Of a stretch of DNA of 64,000 nucleotides, positions 14,864-26,350 are shown one piece after another. Each line of letters starts with the position of its first letter. The stretch's first letter is position 1. A program made the position numbers and the translations under genes. The stretch is from Cordia subcordata (taxonomy: Eukaryota; Streptophyta; Magnoliopsida; Boraginales; Cordiaceae), in assembly GCA_028554755.1 (NCBI GenBank), contig JAPTOF010000002.1, forward strand, positions 29,705,001-29,769,000, read 5' to 3'. The notes below the pieces were generated by a model. It was not told the origin of the DNA and ran no database searches. It saw only the letters and a program-made list of their open reading frames with translations.

Positions 14864-17800
14864 TGTGGTGGAGAGTGCTGACAGTGATGGAGATAACTCG
14901 AGTAGTACCGGGGACGTTTTGACTGTGAGTGGATCACAGTGGCAAAATCAATGGATTCTTGATCGTGCAACGTTCCATATGTGTCCGAGGCGCGAATGGT
15001 TCTCTTCTTATTCCAACTGAGAAGGGAATTTCTTTCTAGGCAATGATCTTTCGTTATATGTAGAGGTAATTGTCATCATAAATATCAAGATGTTTGATGG
15101 TATTACAAGATCTCTCGAGTGTTGGCATGTACCGGAGCTGAAGAAAAACTTGATTTCTCTTGGGCGTTTGGATTCTCATGGATACAAATTTCGAAGTGAG
15201 AATGGTGTCTTAAAGGTGACCAAAGGTGCAATTGTGCTCTTGAAAGGGAACTTGATTGGCGGCCTATATATCCTTCAAGGTAGTACAGTTACAGGTATTG
15301 CAGCTGTTACATCCGAGGAGAGTGATAATGACACTACGCAGTTATGGCACAAAAGGTTGGGCCATATGAGCGAGAGGGGACTAACCGAGCTGAGCAAGAG
15401 GGATTTGCTTTGTGGACAAAAAACTGGAAAGCTTGAATTCTGCGAGCATTGTGTCTTTGGAAAGCAAACCAGGGTGAAGTTCAGTAAGGGGCAAGAGAAC
15501 ACCAAAGGCACACTTGATTATATTCATTCTGATCTTTGGGGTCCTAATAAAGTTCCTTCCAAGAAAGGTGCCAGGTATTACATCACTTTCATTGATACAT
15601 ACTCTCGGATGGTGTGGGTATACTTCTTAAAAACTAAAGATGAGGCGTTTCCGACATTTGTCGAGTGGAAGACGTTGATTGAGAAGCAGACTGGTAAACA
15701 AATTAAGCGTCTTAGGACTGACAATGGGTTGGAATATTGCAACAAAGAGTTTGATGAGTTCTGCAAGAAACATGGCATTGTGAGACACCGCACATGTGTA
15801 GGGACACCACAACAGAATGGAGTTGCAGAACGCATGAATAGAACTCTGGTAGAGAGAGCTCGTTGTATGCTCTCCCAATCTGGTTTGAGTCAAGACTTTT
15901 GGGCTGAAGCCGTCAATACGACATGCTACTTGGTGAATAGGTCTCCATCTAAAGCTATTGAATTGAAAACTCCTTTTGAGTTATGGTCTGGTAAGCCTGC
16001 TGACTACTCTCGATTGAGGATGTTCGGTTGCCCTGCATACGCTTACGTAAAGGATGGCAAGTTGGAGCCGAGGGCAAAGAAATGCATATTTCTAGGCTAT
16101 GCGTCTGAGAGGAAAGGTTACAGGTTGTGGTGCACAGATCCAAAGTCTCCAGGTTTCCTCATCAGCAGGGATGTCACGTTCAATTAGTCTGCTTTATTAG
16201 ACCAAGAAAAGAAGAAAGCGATAGCTGATTTAGACCACGGTGTCAAAGAGCAGGTGGAGGTATTTTCTGATGTACCAAATGTTCCATCTAGCAATAGTAG
16301 CAGTCAAATTTAGCCGACTCAACCAACTGAGGCACATGATCAAAATATGCCTGAACAATGTATACAGATTGCCATCAAGCGAGAAAGGAGACAGATTAGA
16401 GAGCTTCAAAGGTATGGATACGCTGATCTTGTTGCTTATGCTTTGACTGTTGCCGAAACAATTGAAGGGCATGAGCCGAATTCATACAAAGAGGCCATAT
16501 TTGGGAAAGGTTCTGCTCAGTGGGTGGGTGCCATGAGTGAGGAGATTGAGTCTCTTCATAAGAATCAAACATGGGAGCTTGTTGAATTGCCTAAGGGACA
16601 GCGAGTTGTCAGTTGCAAATGGGTTTACAAGAAAAAAGAAGGTACTCCAGGGGTTGAAGGTCCTCGATATAAGACACGGTTGGTGGCAAAAGGCTATACA
16701 CAAAGGAAGGGTGTTGACTTCAACGAAGTGTTCTCTCCGGTTGTGAAGCATACCTCCATCAGGGTTTTACTTGCCTTGGTTGCTCTTCATGACTTAGAGC
16801 TTGAGCAGCTAGATGTGAAAACGGCGTTTTTGCATGGTGATCTTGAAGAGCAAATTTACATGAGTCAGCCGGAGGGTATGTAGTTCTGGTAAGGAGAACC
16901 ATGTTTGCAAACCAAGAAGTCATTGTATGGGTTGAAGCAGTCACCTCGGCGATGGTACAAGAGATTTGACACATTCATGGTAGGTGCTGGATACACAAGG
17001 AGTGCCTACGACAGCTGTGTATATCTCAAGAAGCTTCCAGATGGTTCGTTTGTGTACTTGTTGTTGTATGTCGATGATATGCTTATTGTTGCTAAAAGCA
17101 TGTCCGCAATCGATTTAATTAAAGAAGTCGCTAGGTGATGAGTTTGAGATGAAGGATCTTGGAGCCAAGAAAATTCTTGGCATGGAGATTCACAGATATA
17201 GAAACGCTGGGAAGCTATTCTTGTCTCAACAAAGTTATATTGAGAAGGTGCTAGAGCGTTTCGGGATGCTTAAAGCTAAGCCTGTGAGTGTGCCGCCTTC
17301 TGCTCACTTCAAATTGTCTACAGATTTGTCACCTAAAACTGAGGAGGAGGTGGAGCATATGTCTCATGTTCCATACTCGAGTGTTGTTGGTAGCTTGATG
17401 TATGCTATGGTGTGCACTCGTCCTGATATTTCACATGCGATTAGTGTTGTGGCGGTATATGGCATCACCTGGGAAAACACACTGGGAAGCGGTGAAATGG
17501 ATAATGAGATATTTGCGTGGCACTGCGAATATAGGATTGCTATTTAGCAAGATGATTGGAGATTGCGCGAGGTTGGTGGGTTATTGTGATTCAGACTTTG
17601 CGGGTGACCTTGATAAGAGAAGATCTCTGACGCGTTACGTGTTTACTCTCTCTGGATGTGCTATCAGTTGGAAAGCGACATTACGATCATCGTGGCATTG
17701 TCGACTACTGAAGCGGAGTACATGGCAATTGCAGAAGCTGTAAAGGAGGCCATATGGTTACAAGGCCTGATTCGTGATCTTGGACTGCAGCAAAATACAA

Positions 17801-18042
17801 GTACAGTCTTTTGTGATAGTCAGAGTGCAATCCATCTGACGAAGAATCAGATGTATCATGAGAGAACTAAACACATTGATATCAAATATCATTTTATCAG
17901 AGATATTATATCACAAGGAATCATATCGGTGCAGAAGATTTCTACCCATGAGAATCCAGCAGATATGATGACTAAGGTGGTTCCAGTCAGCAAGTTCAAG
18001 CATTGTTTGGACTTGGTTGCTATTTGCGGTGCGGAGCATTGA
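14864..18042 (+). pseudogene. Copia pol remnant (protease, integrase, RT, RNase H)
   Basis: Protease traces at 14940-15000 read WILDRATFHMC, where copia proteases normally have Asp-Ser-Gly at the active site, so the catalytic centre is lost. Integrase is the best preserved part (15090-16187): GAG-pre-integrase zinc region WHKRLGHMSERG...CEHC, then Asp in IHSDLWG, Asp in RTDNGLEY and Glu in NGVAERMNRT. Stops follow near 16185, 16311 and 16882. Reverse transcriptase spans about 16347-17140 with LLLYVDDMLIVAKS, then a frameshift. RNase H (about 17560-18042) has [19 protein letters not shown] and CDSQSAIHL. At least six lesions break the polyprotein. Confidence 0.9.
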
Positions 18043-18113
18043 GCCCTTAAGGGCAGTTGGCTGCAAGGATGATAATGTATTGATTGGAGCGAATACGTGC
18101 CAAGGTGGAGATT

Positions 18114-18457
18114 TGTTGAATATGGCCCGTATTATATAATTAATATGTGTCCTTTTCCTTGTAGTATACTGTTTACTTTTCTTAGTAGTATACTGTTTCC
18201 TTATCCTTGTAGAATACGGATTAGGATACTTATGTACTATAAATAGGGGTTAGACATTATATTAAGGGCCTTAGGTTCATACCTCTTGTGGTATGTGGTG
18301 TGAGAGAGAAACCAAAGTGAGAGCCTTGTAGCATTCGTGATCAGTAATAGAATTATTCTCTGCTGCCCGTGGACGTAGGCTTCAAAGCCGAACCACGTAA
18401 TTCTTGTGTCCGTTATTTCTTCTCGTATTCTTCGTGTTTGCATGTTTTTCCCCAACA
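18114..18457 (+). repeat. 3' LTR of the copia element
   Basis: 344 bp, equal in length to the 5' LTR and about 97.7% identical. The purine tract AAGGTGGAGA lies just upstream (about 18102-18111). TATAAATA is at 18238-18245. Confidence 0.95.
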
Positions 18458-19098
18458 AATTCATACTAGACATGATCTTTACAATAACTCGCCCGAGGAA
18501 CTTATTTGCAGATCGTGGAGAATACATTGAAGCATCACAAAATTTTCTCCTACCCTTGGGGTGGACTTGTGTGTACCACTCTTGGATGTTTAATAGATAG
18601 TTCCTATTGATTTAGTATCTTTTCAAAAAGACCAAAAGAAAAAGAAAAGAAATAAGAGAACCCCGCAGCGCCAATACCCTTGTAGTTTAATGGTGTATTA
18701 CTTGCCTTTGGTATAAAAAGTATCGAAATCAATTCATGTCAAGCTATAAGTCTCCCTTGAAATAAAATAAATAATAAAAGGAGAATCCACAGGCATAACA
18801 GAATGACCAGCTTTATTCTCGTCAATCAAATGCGAGTAACAGAACTCCAGTGAAGTGGACGCGAAGAAACGAAGCTTCCCCTTCTTCTCATACCTATCTA
18901 TCTACTACATCTCTCCATTAGTATTCCTCAACAAATTATTCCTACGACTTACCATCAACCTCAACACACACACACACAAACACAATAAAAGGTGTCTTTT
19001 GTTGTCACCTTCCTTCATATCATACAAGTAACTTAGTACATCGTATTATCTTTTGTTTTTGACCACCAAGAATATAATTTTGAGCAAGCAATTAAGCA
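18458..19098. other. 5' flank of the WEB-family gene
   Basis: Intergenic sequence between the copia 3' LTR and the ATG at 19099. It should hold the promoter and 5' UTR. A CA-rich patch lies at about 18961-18987. No gene was seen. Confidence 0.55.
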
Positions 19099-19386
19099 AT
19101 GGAAGCTGCAGGTGAAGGTGGAATGCTGACAATGAAGAATAAGAAGGCAGAGATTGATACAAGTCCGCCCTTTCGTTCTGTTAAGGAGGCTGTCTTGTTA
19201 TTTGGCGAGCGAGTTTTAGCTGGCGAGGTCTATACACACAACCTCAAACAGGTTTTATACATATCATATATTTTATATACATATATATAACCTTGTTCAT
19301 TAATTTGTCCAGCATCGCTTTCAAGAAACATATATGGAATTGCATGCATGCGTTCTTGCATGGATTTATTCTCCATTATATATACC

Positions 19387-19421
<35 letters not shown>

Positions 19422-20061
19422 TTATCTGATTTTAGGTCCGGCATGCATGTATAGTGGTTGTTCAATTCGTGTACATATTTTTAATGTAACTTCCTACGTG
19501 AACATATCATCACTGGGAAAAATGGGTACTTTATTTTTGAACTTTAGTTTAATAGAAAATTTAGAGATGTAAATGTCAAAAACCTTTAATGAATAGGTTT
19601 GCATTTATGAAAGAGAAATATTTTAAACACAGCTCATGGATGGTGTGGCTCATGGATGGTGTGGTGTCTAGCTTACTTGACAAAATTTTCCTTTTCTATT
19701 TCAAGTCTTACGTGACATTTTTCTTAATCACCAAAAACAACTATTGAAAATCTAAAAATTTAATAAAAAATAATAAATTCTAAACCTTTTTGAAACTTTA
19801 AAAAAGTACACATACATGAACTCCCCTTACTATTTAGGCCTCAAACAGGATATGTTTCTTTATAGATAAGGAAGTTCTCTTTTTAGTAGGCCAAGTATGT
19901 GCACTGTCATTGATAATGATTGAATCAATGCTTCTATGTTGTTTGCAGCTTATTTCACAGGTGATAGGTCCCGAAAATAATTGTCAATCAATTCAAAAGT
20001 GTATAAGGTAATGCCACATAAGAGTTGGCAATAAAACAAGAAGTGACATGTAGATTTAAAA

Positions 20062-20100
<39 letters not shown>

Positions 20101-21540
20101 AAGAAAGTTAAATATATGTAGCCATTTCTTCTAAAATATTAAGTTATAAACCATGTAATTAGTTGATATCCCATTTAAAATATTATGCAGTTATAGAAAT
20201 GTTTATATTTTTATGCATGTATTATTAAGCTAGGGTGGGGGTCGGTAATACTACACTAATTACTTCGGTAATTAAAAATGGTTTATATCTCTAATAATTA
20301 ATTACGCTAATTAAAAATTGATCCGTGGAGGGTTAGGTGCATTCCCATCACTCCAGAGTAGAAGGTTGCTTCAAGATGAATATAAGCATTTTTCTTTTTC
20401 TACCTGTTCAGTGTACATTCGCTAGTATTGGCTCTTTAGTGTCGCTGGGAAGAAAGGAATGTTTTAATTAATAAATAATACTATACAATATAACAAAGGA
20501 CAAGTAGATGGAGTATTAAGTTATCCTCTATGCAAAACAATAATGAACATATTATAAATAATTGAAAGTATAAAGCTTTATTGGGAGAATATGCACTTTA
20601 ATTCCTAAAGGAGATCCTATATATATAAAAAATTAAGTTCATGCAAACAACCCGATTATTTGACTAAGCAACTTAGTTAGACGGTGAAATTAATTCATCA
20701 GCAATTTACCTATAAGGATAAGTGATATTGACGAATTATAAAGGATAAAAGTGACTTGTATTTGTATAGTAATTAAAGTTAGTAGAATAGTGCGTGAAAT
20801 GGGAATAACCAAGTTGGCATAAGACTGTAAAATGATGGCATCCATCTTTAACCATGATGTGCCACACCAACCAGTTAGGTTGGTCACTAACATTTTTACT
20901 TGATGATCAAAAATATCTCACCAAATGCACGATATTCTAATTATGCACAGGTTCAAGAAGAGCTCAAAATTAAAAATGCGCTAAATGAACGAAATTAATG
21001 CGCATTATTACTAATTAATAGGATTTACTATTATTATAAGTCCGTTATTTGTCTATACAGATGCACGAAGCAGCAAGCGATGATGATGACCAAGTGTTGA
21101 AGGCTGAGCTACAAGAAACCAAGGAAAGCCTCCAGAAGGCTCGAGAAGAAAGTATGGTAATGGCCACTTGCCTCTCTTCTTTACAAGAAGAGCTGGAACG
21201 AACAAAAAGAGAGCTGCAACAACTAAAGCAACAAGAATCTGAGAAACAAGTTGTAATGGAGCCTGACATTGAAGACCTCAAATTCATCGAACATTCACCC
21301 AATTATTGCCAAGTCAAGACAGAAACATCATCCCATGAAAAAACTGAGTTCCAGAAGAAGAGATATGTGACATTTGCTAATCACCCATCAGTTGCTCAAG
21401 TTATGGTACCATCGCCAAGTGATCATGCTGTGCTAAAGAGACACCCTTCTCTCAAGAAAAAGAAGAAGAAGCCATTGATTCCATTGATGATGATAGGTGG
21501 GTTTTTCTCCAGGAAGAAAGGTAGCTCTGAAGTTGCGTGA
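19099..21540 (+). CDS. WEB-family (DUF827) coiled-coil protein
   Basis: Two exons, 19099-19251 and 21061-21540, join in frame to 210 aa around a 1.8-kb intron. The N-terminus has the family signature [20 protein letters not shown] plus VLAGEVY. After the intron comes a heptad-like coiled coil (about residues 60-115: [39 protein letters not shown]). The C-terminus has a basic KKKKKK stretch and GGFFSRKKG. It is the short type of WEB protein, like Arabidopsis At1g75720 and At2g17940 from memory, not the long WEB1/PMI2 form that acts in light-induced chloroplast movement, so a role in chloroplast movement should not be assumed. The intron carries AT microsatellites at 19388-19419 and 20064-20097. 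Confidence 0.88.
19388..19419. repeat. (TA)n microsatellite in the WEB-family intron
   Basis: About 32 bp of uninterrupted TA repeats. A second tract of the same type is at 20064-20097 in the same intron. Confidence 0.9.
20064..20097. repeat. (AT)n microsatellite in the WEB-family intron
   Basis: About 34 bp of uninterrupted AT repeats, the second AT tract in this intron. Confidence 0.9.
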
Positions 21541-22914
21541 ACATCAGTTGATTAGACAAACCATTAGGTCGGAAGAGGTTTTTTTTTTTTTTTTTTCCTT
21601 TTCGCGAGTACAATAACATGACCCTTTTTCTTTACTAGTATCAATCGTGAATAGATTTCAGCTTTCCTAAAGGTCATGATCTTTGTAATATTCTTCTCTC
21701 AAGAGTAGTTTGAAATATTCGAAAACTGAGTTTCGTGCATATCAAAAATAAAAAATCGTCTCTATCATTAACAAATCTCTCGTAAAATTAAATGTTATGA
21801 AATTAATATTATAGGGTTATGATTTCTTGGGGAAATAGATTGATTCGATGAAGTCCTGTTGATCAATTATAATAGCAGCTGGCCACGCTTATGGTCCTCA
21901 TCGTAAGTGCATATATTCCATAGGGAAATACGAAGGGCTTTTGATTGCATGTTGTCACGGCGCTGCATAAGGAATATAACCAGATGAGGACTCCAATATC
22001 AACGAAAATTCCCATCCGCATGCATACTTTTCTCAGATACGTCCCAATATGATCATGAGTGTATCAGATTATCCAGCTTGCATAGCTCGTAAATTGCCAA
22101 TAATTGAAAACAAATTATCATTCAAGTTGCTTTTGTGGAACTCAAAAGTAAGCTGTTAAAATGGCCACAATTACTAGGAATACTGGCTCCTTCTCGTCCC
22201 TTTTTTGCTAATCATCAGTACTTCGAACTTCGTGGAATACGATGATTTATTAGGTTCACTTCACATATCTTGTGTGTTTATGAACCAGAAGGGCTACATG
22301 CATGTAAGAATATATTTACAGTCGATATTTTAAAATGTGCTTTCTAAATTCAAAAATTGAAGTTAATTTATTTGGTAAAATTTTTAAAAAACTTTTATAT
22401 AAAAGTCAAACTTAAGAAAAGTTTAAAAAACTAAAAGCTCTAAATTGGACCATATCCCAAAAAAATTTTGAAAAATTGTCTCTAACTCATGTGAAAAATT
22501 ATTTTTCTTCTTCTTTCCTAAAAATATGCTATCCACAATTTTGATAGTCTAACATTACCTTCAGAATAACTAAAAATTCAATCCTAATATTAGAGGCCAA
22601 ACAATTAATGGTTTTTATTCAACAACGATTGTATCCAAAGTTTTATAGTTAAAAATTCTACAACTCAACGGCTGAAATCTCAAATCTAGACCTAACAGAG
22701 CCTTAGCTGGTGCTTTTCTTGTCCTAAACATGAGACTGAAATGGTAACATATATGGTAAAGAAATGCTTAAAAAAAAGATCCTTTATAGTACATTAATAA
22801 CAATAGTCTACAACATTTTGCAATATACATACTTCAATTAATTCAACAACAAAGCTCATGCATGCTTCAACAGTGTATTTATATAGCGGATTGAATATAT
22901 ATATGTATATAATC
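21541..22914. other. Convergent intergenic region
   Basis: This lies between the WEB-family stop codon and the stop codon of the small minus-strand gene. It begins with the WEB 3' UTR, which includes a poly-T run near 21580-21597. The rest is AT-rich, with no gene or clear element. Confidence 0.5.
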
Positions 22915-23412
22915 TCACACCATAGCATCAGATCTCATCATGCTGTTGACCATCCCCTCCTGAGAGGAGGACTTGTTGAGAAACTCAATGCAATCAGCAA
23001 TGGCTTCATGGTAGTGCGCGTTGGACGAGTAGTAATAGCTGCATGATGTTTTCGGAGTCTCAGGCCTGTCACACGACCTTCTCCTCGGGGCATGATGCCT
23101 CGGCGTAGCCTGAGAACCACTGCTTCTGCTTACAGAGCCATTAATGGGGAAGATGAACCGCATCACAATTTTGCGAAGACGATCGAATAGTTTCATGGCT
23201 GAGAAATTGTTGATCAACTTATGATGATGATGATGAGAAGTAGAAGAATCCTTATGAGCTGCTTGAAGGGTCTTAATCTGAGGAAGCCCTTCATGATCAC
23301 TACCCCTTATATGTATGACAAAGCTCCCCTTTTGATGAGTGGTCGCGTACATGATCCTCTCTAAGATTGCCAAAATAGTCTCCGGGAAGTGTACTGCTAT
23401 CATGTGTGTCAT
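22915..23412 (-). CDS. Small plant protein of unknown function, single exon
   Basis: The open frame codes for up to 165 aa without introns. An internal start at 23196 (MKLFDRLRKIVMRFIF) gives 93 aa and may be the real one, because that segment plus the C-terminus looks like the conserved part. The C-terminal half has PETPKTSC, SYYYSSNAHYHEAIADC and IEFLNKSS, a combination I recall from small plant proteins without known function. The region before the internal Met contains a His run and is less distinctive. There is no transmembrane segment or catalytic motif. The frame uses normal plant codons and is clearly richer in GC than its surroundings, which supports coding. Confidence 0.65.
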   Translation of the reverse strand: MTHMIAVHFPETILAILERIMYATTHQKGSFVIHIRGSDHEGLPQIKTLQAAHKDSSTSHHHHHKLINNFSAMKLFDRLRKIVMRFIFPINGSVSRSSGSQATPRHHAPRRRSCDRPETPKTSCSYYYSSNAHYHEAIADCIEFLNKSSSQEGMVNSMMRSDAMV

Positions 23413-25889
23413 ATGATGATACGTGTATAAAAAGAGTAGCGTGTGTTTTTTCCAAGCTTAGTTTGTGTTTTCGGGGGGAAGAATGGATTTGCGAGCTTAA
23501 TTACAAAGGAAAAAGATGCTGTCTCATCAACCATGTGAACTAATCATTTGCATGGCCTTTTCTTGTCCTAACCAAGTACACTAGTTTATTAGGGTTCTTG
23601 ATTATCTTCAAAGTAATTAAGAGCAGTCAAATTTAACCTATAAAAAATATATTCCGACATATTTATGCTACAGCAATGATCAGATGCCTGCATCTGAGTT
23701 AAATGACTCGATATGCCAGGAGAATCATTTTATTTATGTGGCGCCAATCGATTTCACGATAAAACTTATAATTCGCCTATAAAATAATATCAAATAACGC
23801 AAATTATATCATGCACCCAAAGAATGATATACCTAAATGTACATGGTGTACCATTCAGTAAGTCTCACAATCCGACCATCGAATTAATATAAAATTTAAA
23901 GAGTTCACTCTCCTCACACTAACGAACACAACACAACACCGGTAATACCTCCGAGTGCGAGCTCCAAAATTGTTTATAGATTGTGAATATATCATTTACA
24001 AATTATAAATATATTGTTTACATATTGTGAACATATCTTAAAAAATGTTAAATATGTAATTTATCTTTGTAAACATATAATATAAAGCTTTTGAATATAA
24101 CATATAATGTAAGAGTAATATATATGTAAATTTTGAATAATTTAAAAGTTTTGAACATAAAGTATTAAAATTTTAAATATATAACATGCAATTTATAAAT
24201 AATTAAAAGTTATGAATATATAGTATAAAAATTATAAAATACTTATTAACAAACTTGTAAACATGCAACTATGAGGTGCACAATATGAGGTGGGTATATA
24301 ATATTTAAGGTATATGTTATCCAGTCTCAATAAATAAAAATAAAATTCATTGCGAGAAATCGAGTCAATAATTAAACATATTGTAACTCCTAGTTACATT
24401 TAAAAGTATAACAATATTAACTAGTTACCTAGATTCAAGCATGAAGATTTTTAATATAGTTAAAATTTGATACTACTTAAAAGTGCAATAAATATTTGTT
24501 ACATTTGGAAGTGTAACTAATTTAGGCATGGACCAAATAAAATCGTAACTTTATTAAAATTTGAGATGCAACAAATGCATATTTTCAAATTTATATTAGT
24601 TAATCTTTCAAACGTAATAAACTTTTTACTATTTTTTTAAAAAAATAAATATAAAAATTCTAATATCATTGGTAGAGTTGAAAATATAATAAATATTTTC
24701 TTACATTTAAAATTATAACTAAATTATTTTACTCTTTATATTTACTCCAAACATAACAAAAGGTAGTAGCTGTTGACCAAAAATCTCGTAGTGGCTGAAG
24801 TTAAATGTAATTGCTTGGAACAAAAGTATAATGGTTTTGTTTACTTCAACTCAAAAGGCAAAACGGTATACTTTTTGGCAAAGGTGTGATTAAAGGGCTT
24901 TTCCGATCTGAAATTAATCACCAACACATAAGTAGATAACTTTGTTAATATGATTGACCTGCCTTGGCTTTTAAACAAGGACCCAAAAGAGATATATAAG
25001 CCATGATGAATGCAATGTTTTGTCCCCCTCATTTTCTCTAAAGCTACAACAAATCAATGAAGACTGCATTCCTGTGGGCCTGCTGTAGGATAGCAAGCAC
25101 ATTGAACCAATGACATTGTCGAAATTAAATGTATATACTAGTAGTTTATACTATATATATTTCTTTAGTTCTCCCCCTTTTTTTTTTAACATTTAAATAC
25201 TAGCTTTTGTTGATCTGTGTGCTTTTCTGTTTTCCCCTTTTCATATTTATTTGGGTTAATTAGGCTTGCATCATCATCAGAGATTGAACCTTGATTTCAT
25301 TGGTTGTAAGTATCAAGTTGGCGATGATGAAAGATTTTGGAAATATTATTGTTGATAGAAATGAGGGGTTTAGTTGAGTCTACATATATAAATTAAGTCC
25401 GTCAAAGTGAGATTTGTCCGGATAGAAAATTAAATAATATATGCAAAATAAAAGAAGTGGGCTTATTATTCTTCATATTGAAAAAGATAAGTGATTAAAA
25501 CTGAAGTATAAAAGTGCATTATGTTTGATTTGCATCAGTATGATGGATTAAGGCAATAATCCTCCTATATCACACATGTGCTTCAATCAATATTTTGATA
25601 ACTTTTTCCCTCCCGATCAATTTTAGATCTTTTTTCTTTTTCACCATCTTTTTTGTTGCTTCACACTACAAAAAGTTATAAAATCTCTTTCTATATTAAT
25701 AAAAATAAATAAATTCACTAAAGTTAATGTCTACAATAAAAATTATATCAATCCGTGCAAGGCGCTAATTATATAATATTATTCATTTCATATATATTAG
25801 CTTCATGGCTGAGATTTATTAAAGGGTATGTAAATCCTTCAATAAATACAGTTTAAGTTATGAAGTTACACCTATCCAACTATAACGAT

Positions 25890-26150
25890 TATGCAGCATT
25901 AGCACCTCGCAGACTTGCTACGTTGCATCATCAACATCTTGCAGGCGCAACATATATCAATTCGACAGAAGGGAGAAGATTGTGAGGTGGCCTCATTATC
26001 CACACCTCCGGTCGGATGAATGGAGGGATGACCAACCCGGGTTTTTACAATTATTGGCAGGTTCTGGAGTGCCTGTCAAGGGCGCTAGCGCATACCCCGA
26101 GGTGATCATCACCACCTACACCTCACATCTCAACACAATGGAACGTGTCA
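25890..26150 (+). other. GC-richer island, possible gene or transposon relic
   Basis: About 260 bp is clearly richer in GC than its AT-rich surroundings. One plus-strand frame is open for about 63 codons (25961-26152) and reads like degraded protein-coding DNA, for example FLQLLAGSGVPVKGASAYPE, with no start codon and no family that I recognise. It could be a captured gene fragment or a transposon remnant. Confidence 0.3.
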
Positions 26151-26264
26151 CATGAAAAAATTGATGGATAAATTAAGAGCATTGTAAAGTAAGAAAGACT
26201 AGATGGAATTAGAACTAGTATAATAGTAATTAAGATAAAAACACAAAATTAGTCATCCCAAAAT

Positions 26265-26350
26265 GCATACATACATACGTATGTACATATATATGTGTAT
26301 TTATATATGTATAATGCATACATACATACATACATATGTGTATGTATATG
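26265..26350. repeat. CATA/TATG simple repeat
   Basis: Alternating CATACATA and TATGTATG words run through the interval, interrupted by short AT-rich pieces. Confidence 0.75.

Larger units (their letters stand above)
12902..18457 (+). mobile_element. Ty1/copia LTR retrotransposon, decayed (Tork/TNT1-like)
   Basis: The 5556-bp element has two 344-bp LTRs, both starting TGTTGAAT and ending CCCCAACA, a tRNA-iMet primer site right after the left LTR, a purine tract before the right LTR, and the copia order gag, protease, integrase, reverse transcriptase, RNase H. The RT motif YVDDM and the integrase segments read like TNT1-type elements. Flanking bases are AATTT on the left and AATTC on the right, a 4-of-5 target duplication. 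Several stop codons and frameshifts interrupt gag and pol, so it is not expected to move on its own. It sits between the hexokinase promoter side and the WEB-family gene. Confidence 0.95.
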
